Notes: generated from the letters alone by a model not told the origin. Positions 54,267 to 62,772 are shown, numbered from the stretch's first letter. The stretch is 64,000 nucleotides of DNA from Hyphomonas sp. (GCA_020638455.1 JACKIK010000003.1:496001-560000), one strand, 5' to 3'. Program-made: numbers and translations.

Positions 54267-56192
54267 TCAGCCGATGCAGTACTGCAGCGGATAGCGGACG
54301 CCCTTCACTTCGACCGCGTTGCCGCCGGCGTCGCGCACCGGTTCGAACCGCAAACCCGGCAGTTCGGTCGCCGAGGCGTCGAACATGGAATCGGAGCAGC
54401 GCGCCACGGCGTTCTTCGGCAGGCCTTCCGTGCCCAGATCGAACAACACCTCGCACATCGCGCTGCGGCCTTCGCTGGCGGCACCGGCCGGATAGGAAGG
54501 ATGCGGCGGCGAGAGCGGCTCGGGGGCGAAGCCCTCCTTGAGGCCTGCCGCCCTGTTGGCGGCGCGGGCCCCCGTCAGGCGCTCGGCCCAGTCAGCCGGC
54601 AGTGGCGTTTCCTCAATCCAGCCGACTTGCTTCATGCACGCCGCCGGCATCACATAGGCCGGTGCCTCGGGTGCTTCCGGCGGCGCAGGGGCCGCCGGTG
54701 CAGGAGGCGCTTCCAGAGGTTCCGGCGCGAGCGGCGCCACCGGTTCGGCGGGTGCGGCTGGCGCCAGCGGCGCTACGGGCGGCTTCGCCCCGGAACTTGC
54801 CATGATGGTGAGGTCGTCGGCCAGGATCAGGCCCGGCTCGTCCTGCGGATCGTTGGGCTTCGCACCATGCCAGACTTCAAAGTGCAGGTGCGGGCCCGTT
54901 GCTTCTCCGGTTTGGCCGACCTTGCCGATCACATCGCCGGCGTTTACGACGTCGCCCACTTCGACCGAAATGTCGGACAGCTTGGCGAAGCGCAGCTTCA
55001 CGTCGTCCGAGACCTGCAAGACCACCAGCTTGCCATAGCCTTCCCGCTCTCCAGCAAGGGTGACAGTGCCAACGGTCGGGGCATAGACGGGCACGCCTTC
55101 GGGGGCCGCAAGGTCGGTCCCGTTGTGCCAGACGGGTTTTTCTGTGATCGGATGCTTGCGCGCGCCATAGGCACTCGTCAGCGTCGCCTTGTCGAGCACG
55201 GCGTGGCCGTAGTGCACATCGCCGCCCGGCGCCGCACCGGCGCCCTTGATCAGCATGCCCTGGGCCAGCGCCAGCGGCGTTGCCAGGAGCAGCGCGGCCG
55301 CCGCCGCAAGGCCGAGCCGGCGAGGCCGCCGCGCCGGCTCTGTGAGAAGTTCGGTCAGTCGCATCTTGAGGGTTCCTTCCTTTCTGAGGGTGAAGGCTGC
55401 CACAGGCAGCATCGCCTCAAGGCGCGAAACGCGCGCAGCGGACGTCAGGGCACGGGCATAGGCGATCCGGTCGCCTGTGATCTCCGCTGCCGCCTCATCG
55501 ACGGCCGCCTCGCGCCAGTAGTCCAGCTGGTCGCGGATCCACCAGGCGAAGGGAGAGAACCAGAAGATGTCCGCCACCAGGCGTTCCAGCGGGCGGGCCA
55601 CAAGATCCCCGCGCTTCAGGTGCACCAATTCGTGCACCAGGATCTGGTGCGTGTCGGTCCCCATCGCCAGCGCCGACGGCACGTAGATGGAGCGGCGGAC
55701 GACGCCGGCGAGGAAGGCCGGCCCGGCCGGCACGATCCGCACATCCGGCGCCCGGCGGATGCCCAGCGCCTCGGCCCAGTGCCGCACATCGCGGCGAGAG
55801 CTGAAGGCGCGCCGCTTGAGACGCTGCAGGCGCACCTGGCTCACGATCCAGAGGACGAGACGCACCGTCCACCCGATAATCAGTATACAGATCACCAGCG
55901 TTGCCGGGTCCGGCAGACGGACAGGCGCAGCCTTCGTCGCCACCTCGCCGGCAACCGGCGCGACCATCAGCGGCTCCAGCACCGGCAGATCCGGCAATGC
56001 GGCCCCGGCCGCCTGCGGCAGGCCCGGCACCACCAGCGAGGCTGCAAACGGGGCCAGCACCATCGCCGCCGCGACGCGCCAGATCGCCTGCGCCGCCCGC
56101 GGCGACGGCTTCAGCCGGCAGAGCAGTGTCGCCGCAAGCCACAGGATACCGCTCCAGACAAATGCGAGGCAGACCAGTCCGGGCAGGCTCAT
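54267..56192 (-). CDS. BlaR1/M56 membrane peptidase fused to M23 endopeptidase and TonB C-terminal domain
   Basis: A 641-residue fusion. Residues 1-310 are a BlaR1/MecR1-type M56 domain with helices near 3-25, 37-56, 99-118 and 293-311, and a zinc motif H187-E-x-x-H191 (HELVHLKRGD). Residues about 320-450 are an M23/LytM domain with both active-site motifs intact: H356-x3-D360 and H435-L-H437. A Pro/Ala linker (468-512) leads to a TonB-C-like domain (about 555-641). There is no penicillin-binding sensor domain as in BlaR1. The M23 part would face the periplasm. The ATG overlaps the blaI-like stop by 4 bp, so this is the likely protease partner that inactivates the repressor. Confidence 0.9.
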   Translation of the reverse strand: MSLPGLVCLAFVWSGILWLAATLLCRLKPSPRAAQAIWRVAAAMVLAPFAASLVVPGLPQAAGAALPDLPVLEPLMVAPVAGEVATKAAPVRLPDPATLVICILIIGWTVRLVLWIVSQVRLQRLKRRAFSSRRDVRHWAEALGIRRAPDVRIVPAGPAFLAGVVRRSIYVPSALAMGTDTHQILVHELVHLKRGDLVARPLERLVADIFWFSPFAWWIRDQLDYWREAAVDEAAAEITGDRIAYARALTSAARVSRLEAMLPVAAFTLRKEGTLKMRLTELLTEPARRPRRLGLAAAAALLLATPLALAQGMLIKGAGAAPGGDVHYGHAVLDKATLTSAYGARKHPITEKPVWHNGTDLAAPEGVPVYAPTVGTVTLAGEREGYGKLVVLQVSDDVKLRFAKLSDISVEVGDVVNAGDVIGKVGQTGEATGPHLHFEVWHGAKPNDPQDEPGLILADDLTIMASSGAKPPVAPLAPAAPAEPVAPLAPEPLEAPPAPAAPAPPEAPEAPAYVMPAACMKQVGWIEETPLPADWAERLTGARAANRAAGLKEGFAPEPLSPPHPSYPAGAASEGRSAMCEVLFDLGTEGLPKNAVARCSDSMFDASATELPGLRFEPVRDAGGNAVEVKGVRYPLQYCIG

Positions 56193-56584
56193 GACTTGCC
56201 TTCCTTCGTCTCTTTTGCGCCGTCCTCGGCAGCGTTGATGATGGCGTCGAGTTCGTCGAGTTCGGCATCCGAAAGGTGCGGGCTCTCGGCAAACAGCGCC
56301 GCCGGGATCGGCCCGTCCATGTCGAGGATCTGCCGGGCGAGGTGGCGCACCAGTCCGCCCAGCGTCGCCGTCCGGTCCAGCGCGGCGGTGAAGACGGCAA
56401 TGCCATGCACGTCGGCACGCGTGACCCAGCCCTTCTCTTCCATCCGGGCGATCACGGTGCGCGTCGTCGACGGCTTCCACCCCTGCCCCGGACCGACGGC
56501 GTCGTGCACTTCCCGCGCGCTCTGCGGCCCGGCGGACCAGAGACGCTTCAGCACCGCAAGCTCGGATGAATTGGGTTGGGACAT
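56189..56584 (-). CDS. BlaI/MecI/CopY-family repressor
   Basis: A 131-residue winged-helix repressor. The N-terminus SELAVLKRLWSAGPQSAREVHDAV, the recognition region KPSTTRTVIARMEEKGWVTR and the dimerisation half (LVRHLARQILDMDGPIPAALF) match the BlaI family. In beta-lactam systems a BlaR1-type membrane protease triggers cleavage of this repressor. Here the coupled downstream gene encodes an M56-M23 fusion. An operator of the BlaI type (TACA-N2-TGTA) lies 32 bp upstream of the start, so it should repress its own operon. Confidence 0.92.
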   Translation of the reverse strand: MSQPNSSELAVLKRLWSAGPQSAREVHDAVGPGQGWKPSTTRTVIARMEEKGWVTRADVHGIAVFTAALDRTATLGGLVRHLARQILDMDGPIPAALFAESPHLSDAELDELDAIINAAEDGAKETKEGKS

Positions 56585-56590
56585 GGCAAC

Positions 56591-56626
56591 CTCACTATGT
56601 TGGTCGCCGACTCACTACACTTGTAG
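56591..56626. promoter_or_regulatory. BlaI-type operator
   Basis: CTACA-CT-TGTAG (56615-56626) is a perfect dyad containing TACA-N2-TGTA, the half-sites bound by BlaI/MecI repressors. The word CTCACTA occurs at 56591 and again at 56611, exactly 20 bp apart, suggesting a second, degenerate site two helical turns away and closer to the gene. Both lie just upstream of the repressor start. Confidence 0.75.
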
Positions 56627-56672
56627 CGCACATGCGTCAAGAGGCACGCCGACAAGCGGCCTCGAAAACAAG

Positions 56673-56776
56673 AAAGGCCCGGACTCGTCCGGACCTTTTT
56701 TCTTCTTTTCCGGTCTGATTCCGGCCTATTTCCGGTCTGCTTACGGACCGCTGTCCGGACCATTTTCCGGACCGCG
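56673..56776. repeat. hairpin terminator plus CCGGTCTG/TCCGGACC repeat cluster, copy B
   Basis: An 11 bp stem with one mismatch (56673-56683 with 56688-56698) runs into TTTTTT on the plus strand and also works as a terminator for the 92-residue gene on the minus strand. It is followed by TTCCGGTCTG (56708), ATTCCGGCCT (56718) and TTCCGGTCTG (56730), then TCCGGACC at 56754 and 56766, a word also present in the hairpin. The order GGTCTG, TTCCGGCC, then a CCGGYCTGC block repeats that found after the SapC terminator near 3.47 kb. No coding sign. Confidence 0.65.
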
Positions 56777-56803
56777 CACCGCCTGGCTATCCAACAGTTC
56801 TGT

Positions 56804-57082
56804 CTACTCGACGGTCCAGCCGCGCGGCGTGCGCCGGGCTTCCAGCGTCACCGTTTCGCCAGCGCCGACATCGTGGACCGGGCGCATCCGGCGTCCGCCC
56901 GCAAACCGCATCACCAGCGCTGCCGCGCCGAGCAGAAGCCCTGCCATCGCTGTCATCACGGCGACGATCCCGGCCGTCATCACGAGCATCATCCCGATCA
57001 TCACCTGGACGATCAGCGCGATGCCACCGCGCAACGTGCCTGCGAAATCAAATCCATGCGGGTGGGGGGCCGTTCTGGTCAT
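56804..57082 (-). CDS. small membrane protein of unknown function
   Basis: A 92-residue protein. After a short N-terminus (about 18 residues) come two closely spaced hydrophobic helices (about 20-40 and 42-60) rich in methionine and valine, then a basic and polar tail with GRRMRPVHDVGAGETVTLEARR. The family is unknown to me. The start has no clear Shine-Dalgarno. It lies upstream of the blaI operon on the same strand but is cut off from it by a hairpin terminator, so it is probably a separate unit. Confidence 0.55.
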   Translation of the reverse strand: MTRTAPHPHGFDFAGTLRGGIALIVQVMIGMMLVMTAGIVAVMTAMAGLLLGAAALVMRFAGGRRMRPVHDVGAGETVTLEARRTPRGWTVE

Positions 57083-57174
57083 GTCAGTTCCTTGTGCCCC
57101 CTGAACATGGCTGCATCATGGCACCCCGTCAACGAATCCGGCACCGGCGATCACAGAATCTTGTCCGGTGCCCG

Positions 57175-57885
57175 TTAATCGGGCTGGGTGATCAGTCCGC
57201 GTTCGCTGCGTATCTGCGCATAGGCTGCGGTAATCGCCGCGGCCTTGGCGTGCACGGCATCCTCGAACTCGCGCGGAACGCCCATGCGGATCAGCCGGTC
57301 GGGATGGTTGTCCGCCATGAGGCGGCGGTAAGCGGCGCGGATATCGTCGAAATCGGCATCATGCGCCACGCCGAGAATATGGTACGGGTCGTCCCGGTCG
57401 GGCCCGAGATGGCTCGCCTTGATGCGCCGGAAGGTCGCCTCGCTGAAGCCGAACGCGTCGGAAACATTGCGCAGGTACTCAAGCTCGTCCTGCGTCACCA
57501 CACCGTCGGCGCCGGCGATCTGGAACAGGCCGTCCATCACGCCTTCCAGCAGGCACGGGCGGTCATGGTAGCGCTTGGCGATGCGGCGGGCATAGTTGCG
57601 GTAGCCGCGAACCGTCTGGCGGGCGAGGTTGAACACCCGGCGCACATTCTCGGCTTCTTCCGGCGGGGCGCGGAAGACGCGGGAGAACACCATGATCTCC
57701 CGGTCCGACACGGTGCCATCCGCCTTGGCGAGCTTTGCGCCGAGGCCGACCACAGCAGCTGTGAAGCCGACATCGTTCGGGTCCGGCGCGCACGATTCCG
57801 GCCCTGGCGCGGCGGCATCGTCCAGCGCCGGGTCAGAATCGAACAGACGTTTTCCGCTGTCGAGAAGGCGAGTCCACAGGCTCAT
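57175..57885 (-). CDS. DjlA-like TerB/DnaJ co-chaperone
   Basis: A 236-residue protein. The N-terminal two-thirds is a TerB-like domain (about 38-150; VVGLGAKLAKADGTVSDRE and LFQIAGADGVVTQDELEYL), and the C-terminus is a J domain (about 165-228) with DPYHILGVAHDADFDDIRAAYRRL and the HPD motif in NHPDRLI. The J domain would stimulate DnaK ATPase. E. coli DjlA has an N-terminal membrane helix; none is visible here, so this is a soluble, alphaproteobacterial type. The 136 bp upstream gap shows nothing firm. Confidence 0.88.
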   Translation of the reverse strand: MSLWTRLLDSGKRLFDSDPALDDAAAPGPESCAPDPNDVGFTAAVVGLGAKLAKADGTVSDREIMVFSRVFRAPPEEAENVRRVFNLARQTVRGYRNYARRIAKRYHDRPCLLEGVMDGLFQIAGADGVVTQDELEYLRNVSDAFGFSEATFRRIKASHLGPDRDDPYHILGVAHDADFDDIRAAYRRLMADNHPDRLIRMGVPREFEDAVHAKAAAITAAYAQIRSERGLITQPD

Positions 57886-58021
57886 TCCTGCGCCTTATAG
57901 CAGGAATCCGCGCGCAGGCGAGGCCAGCGAAGCTGACAACAACGTGAAGGAGCGCTCACTGAATTCGTGCGCTTTCTGTCGCGCCGCATTTCGTGTTTCA
58001 TGCGCAATATTGAACGGGGTC

Positions 58022-58927
58022 TCAGGGCGCTGATGGCGGCGCGACTGCCGCCTTGAGTTCGGCGACCTCGCGCTGCAGTTCCCTCAACAGATCGAGGATT
58101 TCGCTGCGAGCCCCGCCCGCCTGTTCGCGCTCTTCCTCGATCTCCTCCTCGATGTCCTCGATTTCCCCTTCCAGCTCGCCGAAGCCTTCCTTCAGCACGG
58201 CGCGTTGTTCTTCCGCCAGCGAGTCGACGACCAGGGCGATGAACAGGTTGAGGATGGCGAAGCTGGCGACGAAGATGAAGATCAGGAAGAACATCCAGGA
58301 CAGCGGATGGCCGTCATCGATGACCTTCTGCATGACCTCGAACCGCCAGCCGTCCATGGTCATCACCTGGAACAGCGACAGGGCCGAACTCGGCAGGTCG
58401 CCGAACAGCTGGCGCACTTCTTCGGTTTCGGTATCGCCGAACATGTTGGTGGCCATCACCGCGGCCACATAGGTCACCAGCGCCAGCACCGCGACGATCG
58501 CGCCCATTCCCGGCAGCGCCTTCAGCAGGGCTTCGGTGATGCGCTTCATCACCGGGACGACATGCAGGAGGCGCAGCACGCGCAGCACACGCAGCGCCCG
58601 CAGGACGCTGAACGCCCCTGCCCCCGGGATCATCGAGATGCCGACCACGATGAAGTCGAACCAGTTCCAGCCGGAACGGAAGAACAGCAGCCGGTAGACG
58701 ACCAGCTTGAGCAGGATCTCTGCGGCGAACACATAGGTCACCGCCGCATCGATCACTTCGAGACCCACCACCAGTTCATGCGGCAGCGACGCGCGATACG
58801 TCAGGACTCCCAGGATGACGGCATTGAAAATGATCAACACCATGATGAAGGTCCGGAACCAGGGCCGCTCTATCGCCCGCTCCAGATCGAAATTCGCCGT
58901 TTCAGTATCGAGTGTTGCACGCTTCAT
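58022..58927 (-). CDS. voltage-gated cation channel (bacterial Nav-like)
   Basis: A 301-residue six-helix channel subunit that would form a tetramer. The S4 voltage sensor carries arginines every third residue at R110, R113, R116 and R119. The pore loop reads T190-M-D192-G-W194, against T-L-E-S-W in sodium-selective NaChBac. S6 has the typical NLFIALVVDS. A cytoplasmic coiled coil rich in Glu (about 245-295) should hold the tetramer. Selectivity cannot be deduced, but the acidic residue is Asp rather than Glu, so calcium or mixed permeability is possible. Confidence 0.9.
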   Translation of the reverse strand: MKRATLDTETANFDLERAIERPWFRTFIMVLIIFNAVILGVLTYRASLPHELVVGLEVIDAAVTYVFAAEILLKLVVYRLLFFRSGWNWFDFIVVGISMIPGAGAFSVLRALRVLRVLRLLHVVPVMKRITEALLKALPGMGAIVAVLALVTYVAAVMATNMFGDTETEEVRQLFGDLPSSALSLFQVMTMDGWRFEVMQKVIDDGHPLSWMFFLIFIFVASFAILNLFIALVVDSLAEEQRAVLKEGFGELEGEIEDIEEEIEEEREQAGGARSEILDLLRELQREVAELKAAVAPPSAP

Positions 58928-59024
58928 GACCGTCCCTCACGCTGCCCTGCCAGACCTGCTCGCATGAGCGTTCTGCCGCCAAAGCGACAGCCTGCCAAGC
59001 GCCGGCGCGGGCGTGGCGCGACGG

Positions 59025-59498
59025 TCAGCCGGCCGAGGTCGTGGTGTCCGAGATGATCTTCCAGTCGCCGCCGAACTTGCGCAGGATCAGCGTGTAGAGG
59101 CCGGAGGGCTCGTCCCCGTCCCGCTCCAGTTTCCAGCGCCCGTGCGCCACCGCCGCATCCGGCGCAAGCAGCACGATCTCATAGTCGGACGTGATCAGCT
59201 TTCCCATCTTCTCCGGCGTGCCATAGGTGGTGTGATAGCGCGCATTTGTGTCGTCCCAGCCGCGCGTGACCTTTCCGCCTGAGGCAAAGCGCAGCAGCGG
59301 CGACTTCCAGTAGCCGTCCATGAAGGCGTCGATATCGCCCCGGTTCCATGCCGCGTCCTGCGCTTCGAGCAACCCGGTGATGGCAGCCATCTCGGCTGCA
59401 TCGTCGAGCGCGATATTATGGACGGGTGCGGGCGCTCCGGCCTGCGTGGCGCAGGCGGCAAGGGCGAATACGCTGACGGCGGCGGCAAGGGCTTTCAT
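59025..59498 (-). CDS. NTF2/SnoaL-like lipoprotein
   Basis: A 157-residue exported protein. The signal peptide ends in the lipobox LAACATQ, and the rest is an NTF2-like (DUF4440/SnoaL) domain: ITGLLEAQDAAWNRGDIDAFMDGYW at the start and SGLYTLILRKFGGDWKIISDTTT at the end. Such folds bind small molecules or catalyse isomerisation; the role here is unknown. It lies 50 bp after the AmpG-like gene on the same strand. A longer in-frame start exists upstream but has no signal character. Confidence 0.8.
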   Translation of the reverse strand: MKALAAAVSVFALAACATQAGAPAPVHNIALDDAAEMAAITGLLEAQDAAWNRGDIDAFMDGYWKSPLLRFASGGKVTRGWDDTNARYHTTYGTPEKMGKLITSDYEIVLLAPDAAVAHGRWKLERDGDEPSGLYTLILRKFGGDWKIISDTTTSAG

Positions 59499-59548
59499 GG
59501 CGGGGCTCCACTGATGGCTTTGCATCAGCCTAATGCCAGCCGCCCGCC

Positions 59549-61282
59549 CTAACCAGCGCTTTCCGGCTTCATCCGTGCCTCGCGCGCGAGCCGCCACCAT
59601 TCCAGCACGCTGAGCGCAACCGCGACGCCGCCCAGCCAGAAAGTGACGACAAAGACGTCGTGGAAGCCGTTCTTCTCGATCATCTCCCCCAGCCACGGGC
59701 GGCCGAGCGTTCCAATCAGCATGGTCAGCGACGCCATCAGCGCATACTGGACCGCCGCGAAGCGCGGGTTCACGACCGAAGTCAGGTACGCCGTCATGGC
59801 CACCAAGGCGAGGCCGCCGGCGATGTTCTCGGCGAAGATGGTGATCATCAGCCGCGCGAGGCGCCGGCTATGGTCCGGCGGCAGGTCTATCGCATGCGGC
59901 TGCAGCTTCGCTGCGAAATCGGCAAAGGCAATCAGCGGGCCGTCCAGGTGCGTGAAGGCGAGGAACGCGTCGACCGCATGGGCGCCGGCCGCAAGGTCGG
60001 CATAGAGCAGATTGGTCGCCGCCGCGACGATACCGCCGATGAAGAAGACGGGCATCCGCCCGATTGTCGCGATCAGCGTCGCGCCCAGCAACGAACCCAG
60101 AATGGTGGCAATGACGCCGAAGAATTTGGAGGCGATCGCCACATCGTCGAGCGTATGCCCCAGCGCATCGAGATCGCTGCGCAGGTAGAAAGGATAGGCG
60201 AACGAGCCCCACACCGCATCAGTGAAACGATAGGTCAGCGCCAGCGCCAGGACGAGTACCGTCCACCAGCGCAGCCGGTAGATCAGGTCCATCAGCGGGT
60301 CGAAGATCGCACGGAACAGCGTCGCGACCAGCTTGCCGGCGCGGCTCTGGCCGGCATGGAACAACGGCGCGTCCGCCGCCACTGCCCGGTTGCGGACCAG
60401 CAGAACGGCCGCCACCACCGCCGGGGCGATCACCGTCAGCATCACGATCAGGGGGCCCTGCTCCAAGACGAAAGCGCTGGAGGAAATGTCGGCATGGAAG
60501 CCGAGCCGCATGACCGCGAAATAGCCGATCATGCAGAAGGCGGCGGCCCAGCACAGCGACACGAAGGCGACCGCGGGGGTTGCTTCGTGGACCGGTACGG
60601 ACGGCAGGAAACTCGGCCGCGTCCTGTGCTCGTGCCTGTTGTATTCCGGCTCCGGCGCCAGCAGGCTGCCGAACACCGTCAGCCCGACAAAGCCTGCCAT
60701 CATCACATAGGACACGACCCAGCCGCCGCGCGCCGCAACCAGCAGCGCCACGAAGCCGGAGATGAACCCGCCGGACTTGTAGCCGAACTGGTACAGCGCC
60801 GACATCAGGTCCTTGTCCTCGTCCGAACGCGCGACCTCGATGCGCCAGGCATCCAGGATGATGTCGTGCGTCGGGCCAAGCAGCAGGATCACGAAGCAGA
60901 TCAGCGCAACCAGCCCGATATTATGCGGCGGGTTCGAGAAGGCCAGCACGACGAGCAGGATCGCAATCGAAGCCTGGCACAGGATCAGCCAGGAGCGCCG
61001 TCCGCCGACCGGGATGAACGGCACGCCGTGCGGCGTCTGGAAGACCGGCGCCCAGAGATATTTGAAGGAATAGCCGATCCCGACCAGCGAGAGCACGCCG
61101 ATCGTGTCCGTATCGATCTTTTCTTCCGTCAGCCAGGCCGTCAGCACGCCGACAATGGCGCCATAGGGAATGCTCGCAGCGAAGGCGAGGATCAGCATTG
61201 CCGCCATGCGGCGGTCTTTCAGGGCACGAAAGGCCCGCGCCATGCGCGAAGGCTGCTGCGCCGGCGCGCCTGCCTCGCTCAT
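59549..61282 (-). CDS. AmpG-like MFS transporter
   Basis: A 577-residue permease of the AmpG type, which in Gram-negatives imports anhydro-muropeptides from the periplasm for wall recycling and beta-lactamase signalling. It shows MLILAFAASIPYGAIVGVLTAWL, the AmpG-typical LWAPVFQTP after helix 2, and QFGYKSGGFISGF. It has about 14 hydrophobic segments and a long central loop, longer than E. coli AmpG. Substrate is inferred from family. Its start overlaps the histidine kinase stop by 4 bp. Confidence 0.85.
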   Translation of the reverse strand: MSEAGAPAQQPSRMARAFRALKDRRMAAMLILAFAASIPYGAIVGVLTAWLTEEKIDTDTIGVLSLVGIGYSFKYLWAPVFQTPHGVPFIPVGGRRSWLILCQASIAILLVVLAFSNPPHNIGLVALICFVILLLGPTHDIILDAWRIEVARSDEDKDLMSALYQFGYKSGGFISGFVALLVAARGGWVVSYVMMAGFVGLTVFGSLLAPEPEYNRHEHRTRPSFLPSVPVHEATPAVAFVSLCWAAAFCMIGYFAVMRLGFHADISSSAFVLEQGPLIVMLTVIAPAVVAAVLLVRNRAVAADAPLFHAGQSRAGKLVATLFRAIFDPLMDLIYRLRWWTVLVLALALTYRFTDAVWGSFAYPFYLRSDLDALGHTLDDVAIASKFFGVIATILGSLLGATLIATIGRMPVFFIGGIVAAATNLLYADLAAGAHAVDAFLAFTHLDGPLIAFADFAAKLQPHAIDLPPDHSRRLARLMITIFAENIAGGLALVAMTAYLTSVVNPRFAAVQYALMASLTMLIGTLGRPWLGEMIEKNGFHDVFVVTFWLGGVAVALSVLEWWRLAREARMKPESAG

Positions 61283-62772
61283 GCGGCCCCGGCCTCATTG
61301 CGGCCGGCCCGGCCCGTCCAGTGCACCGCAATGCTGCGCAGCGCCTCCGGCTCGATCGGCTTGGCGACCACGCCATTCGCCCCGGCCGCGATCGCGCGGC
61401 GCTCGATCTCCGGATTCACCTCCGCCGACAGGGCAATCACCGGCACGCCGGACCCGCCCGCGCGCAGGCGGCGTGTCGCCTCGAACCCGTCCATGACGGG
61501 CATACGCAGGTCCATCAGGATGAGCGCGGGCTGCATGCGTTCGGCGACCTCCAGGGCTTCGGCTCCGGTCGAGGCGACTGTGACGGTAAAACCGGCCGAT
61601 TCCAAGGCACGCCGTGCAATCAGCGCGTTGACCGGATTGTCGTCTGCAATCAGCACGCGCCCGGCGCCGGTCAGTGCTTCCGGCTCGTCGGCGGCCCATT
61701 CGCCGGAATGCACCACGAAGATCCGCTCGGCCAGCGACGAGGCCCGCAGCGGCCGCACCAGCCAGCCGGCACAGCCCATCGCCCGGAATCGCGCAATCGC
61801 GCCGCGATCCTCCGGCCGCAGCACGATCAGCGACGGCGCCTGACGGGCCAGGGCCCGGACGGTCGCTTCGGGCAGGTCGGCCCCGATCAGCAGCACATCG
61901 ACGTCTGCAGGCACATGCCCGGACGAGACGTCAACGCTGACAGGTTTCGCGGCCGCACCCACGAGCGCCGCCGCCGTCGACAGGCAGGTGGCCGGCGGCA
62001 GTCCCGCGAGGCCGACCGTGGCGTTCAGTTGCGGCAGGTCATGCGTCGGCGGAAGCTCTGCCCTTGGCAGGGGCAGAAAGACGGAAAAGCAGGTGCCGAT
62101 CCCCGGCGCTCCGGTCACGTCGATGCGCCCGCCAAGCAGGTCGGTCAGGCGCTTGACGATGGCAAGGCCGAGGCCGACGCCGCCATCCTTGTAGGCGTCC
62201 TTGCGGCTCGACTGGCGGAACGCATCGAACAGGCGCTCCCGGTCCGGCGCCGCGATGCCCGGCCCCGTATCGATGACGCGGTATTCCAGCCCGTCATCAT
62301 GCGCGTGAATGTCCAGCAGAACGGCGCCGGTCTGCGTGAATTTCAGCGCGTTGCCGATGAGGTTGAACAGGATCTGGCGGATACGGCCCGCATCGCCCGT
62401 GAAGGTCGGCATGGGCAGTTGCGACACCCGCGCCGCAAGATCCAGCCCGGCCGCATGAGCGCGCGGGCTCAAAAGCTCCACGACTTCCCGGGCGAGCCGG
62501 ACCGGACAGAATGCCTCCGATTCCAGTTCCACCGCCGAAGCATCGAGCCGCGCATAGTCGAGCACGTTGTTGAGGAGGTCGAGCAGCCGCGCCCCGCTCT
62601 GACGGATCGCTTCGGCATATTCCCGCTGGGCCGGCTCGAGCTCGGTTTCCAGCAGCAGCGACACCGTGCCGAGGATGCCGTTCAGCGGCGTGCGGATCTC
62701 GTGGCTGGCCGCTGCCAGGAAGGTATCCTCCGGGCTGGTCGTCACGGGCGGCAGGATGGGCGTCTCTTTCAT
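61279..62772 (-). CDS. sensor-less hybrid histidine kinase
   Basis: A 497-residue cytoplasmic kinase. There is no membrane helix and only about 20 residues before the phospho-accepting H24 (SHEIRTPLNG), so no sensor domain is encoded. The HATPase has QILFNLIGNALKFT, DTGPGIA and GVGLGLAIVKRL. A degenerate receiver (about 255-365; lacks the aspartate, lysine replaced in LVRPLR) is followed by a normal receiver with LILMDLRMPVMDG. The input must come from another protein. It overlaps the AmpG-like gene by 4 bp. Start chosen at MKETPILP, since residues before it are off-family. Confidence 0.88.
   Translation of the reverse strand: MKETPILPPVTTSPEDTFLAAASHEIRTPLNGILGTVSLLLETELEPAQREYAEAIRQSGARLLDLLNNVLDYARLDASAVELESEAFCPVRLAREVVELLSPRAHAAGLDLAARVSQLPMPTFTGDAGRIRQILFNLIGNALKFTQTGAVLLDIHAHDDGLEYRVIDTGPGIAAPDRERLFDAFRQSSRKDAYKDGGVGLGLAIVKRLTDLLGGRIDVTGAPGIGTCFSVFLPLPRAELPPTHDLPQLNATVGLAGLPPATCLSTAAALVGAAAKPVSVDVSSGHVPADVDVLLIGADLPEATVRALARQAPSLIVLRPEDRGAIARFRAMGCAGWLVRPLRASSLAERIFVVHSGEWAADEPEALTGAGRVLIADDNPVNALIARRALESAGFTVTVASTGAEALEVAERMQPALILMDLRMPVMDGFEATRRLRAGGSGVPVIALSAEVNPEIERRAIAAGANGVVAKPIEPEALRSIAVHWTGRAGRNEAGAA

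Noticed and set aside
54501..57104. 867-codon plus-strand frame across the M56-M23 and blaI genes
   Set aside because: It crosses two genes, an operator, a terminator and a repeat cluster; only a shadow frame.
59660..61843. 727-codon plus-strand frame opposite the AmpG-like gene and kinase
   Set aside because: Gln/Arg/His-rich shadow without motif; real genes on the minus strand have clear domains.
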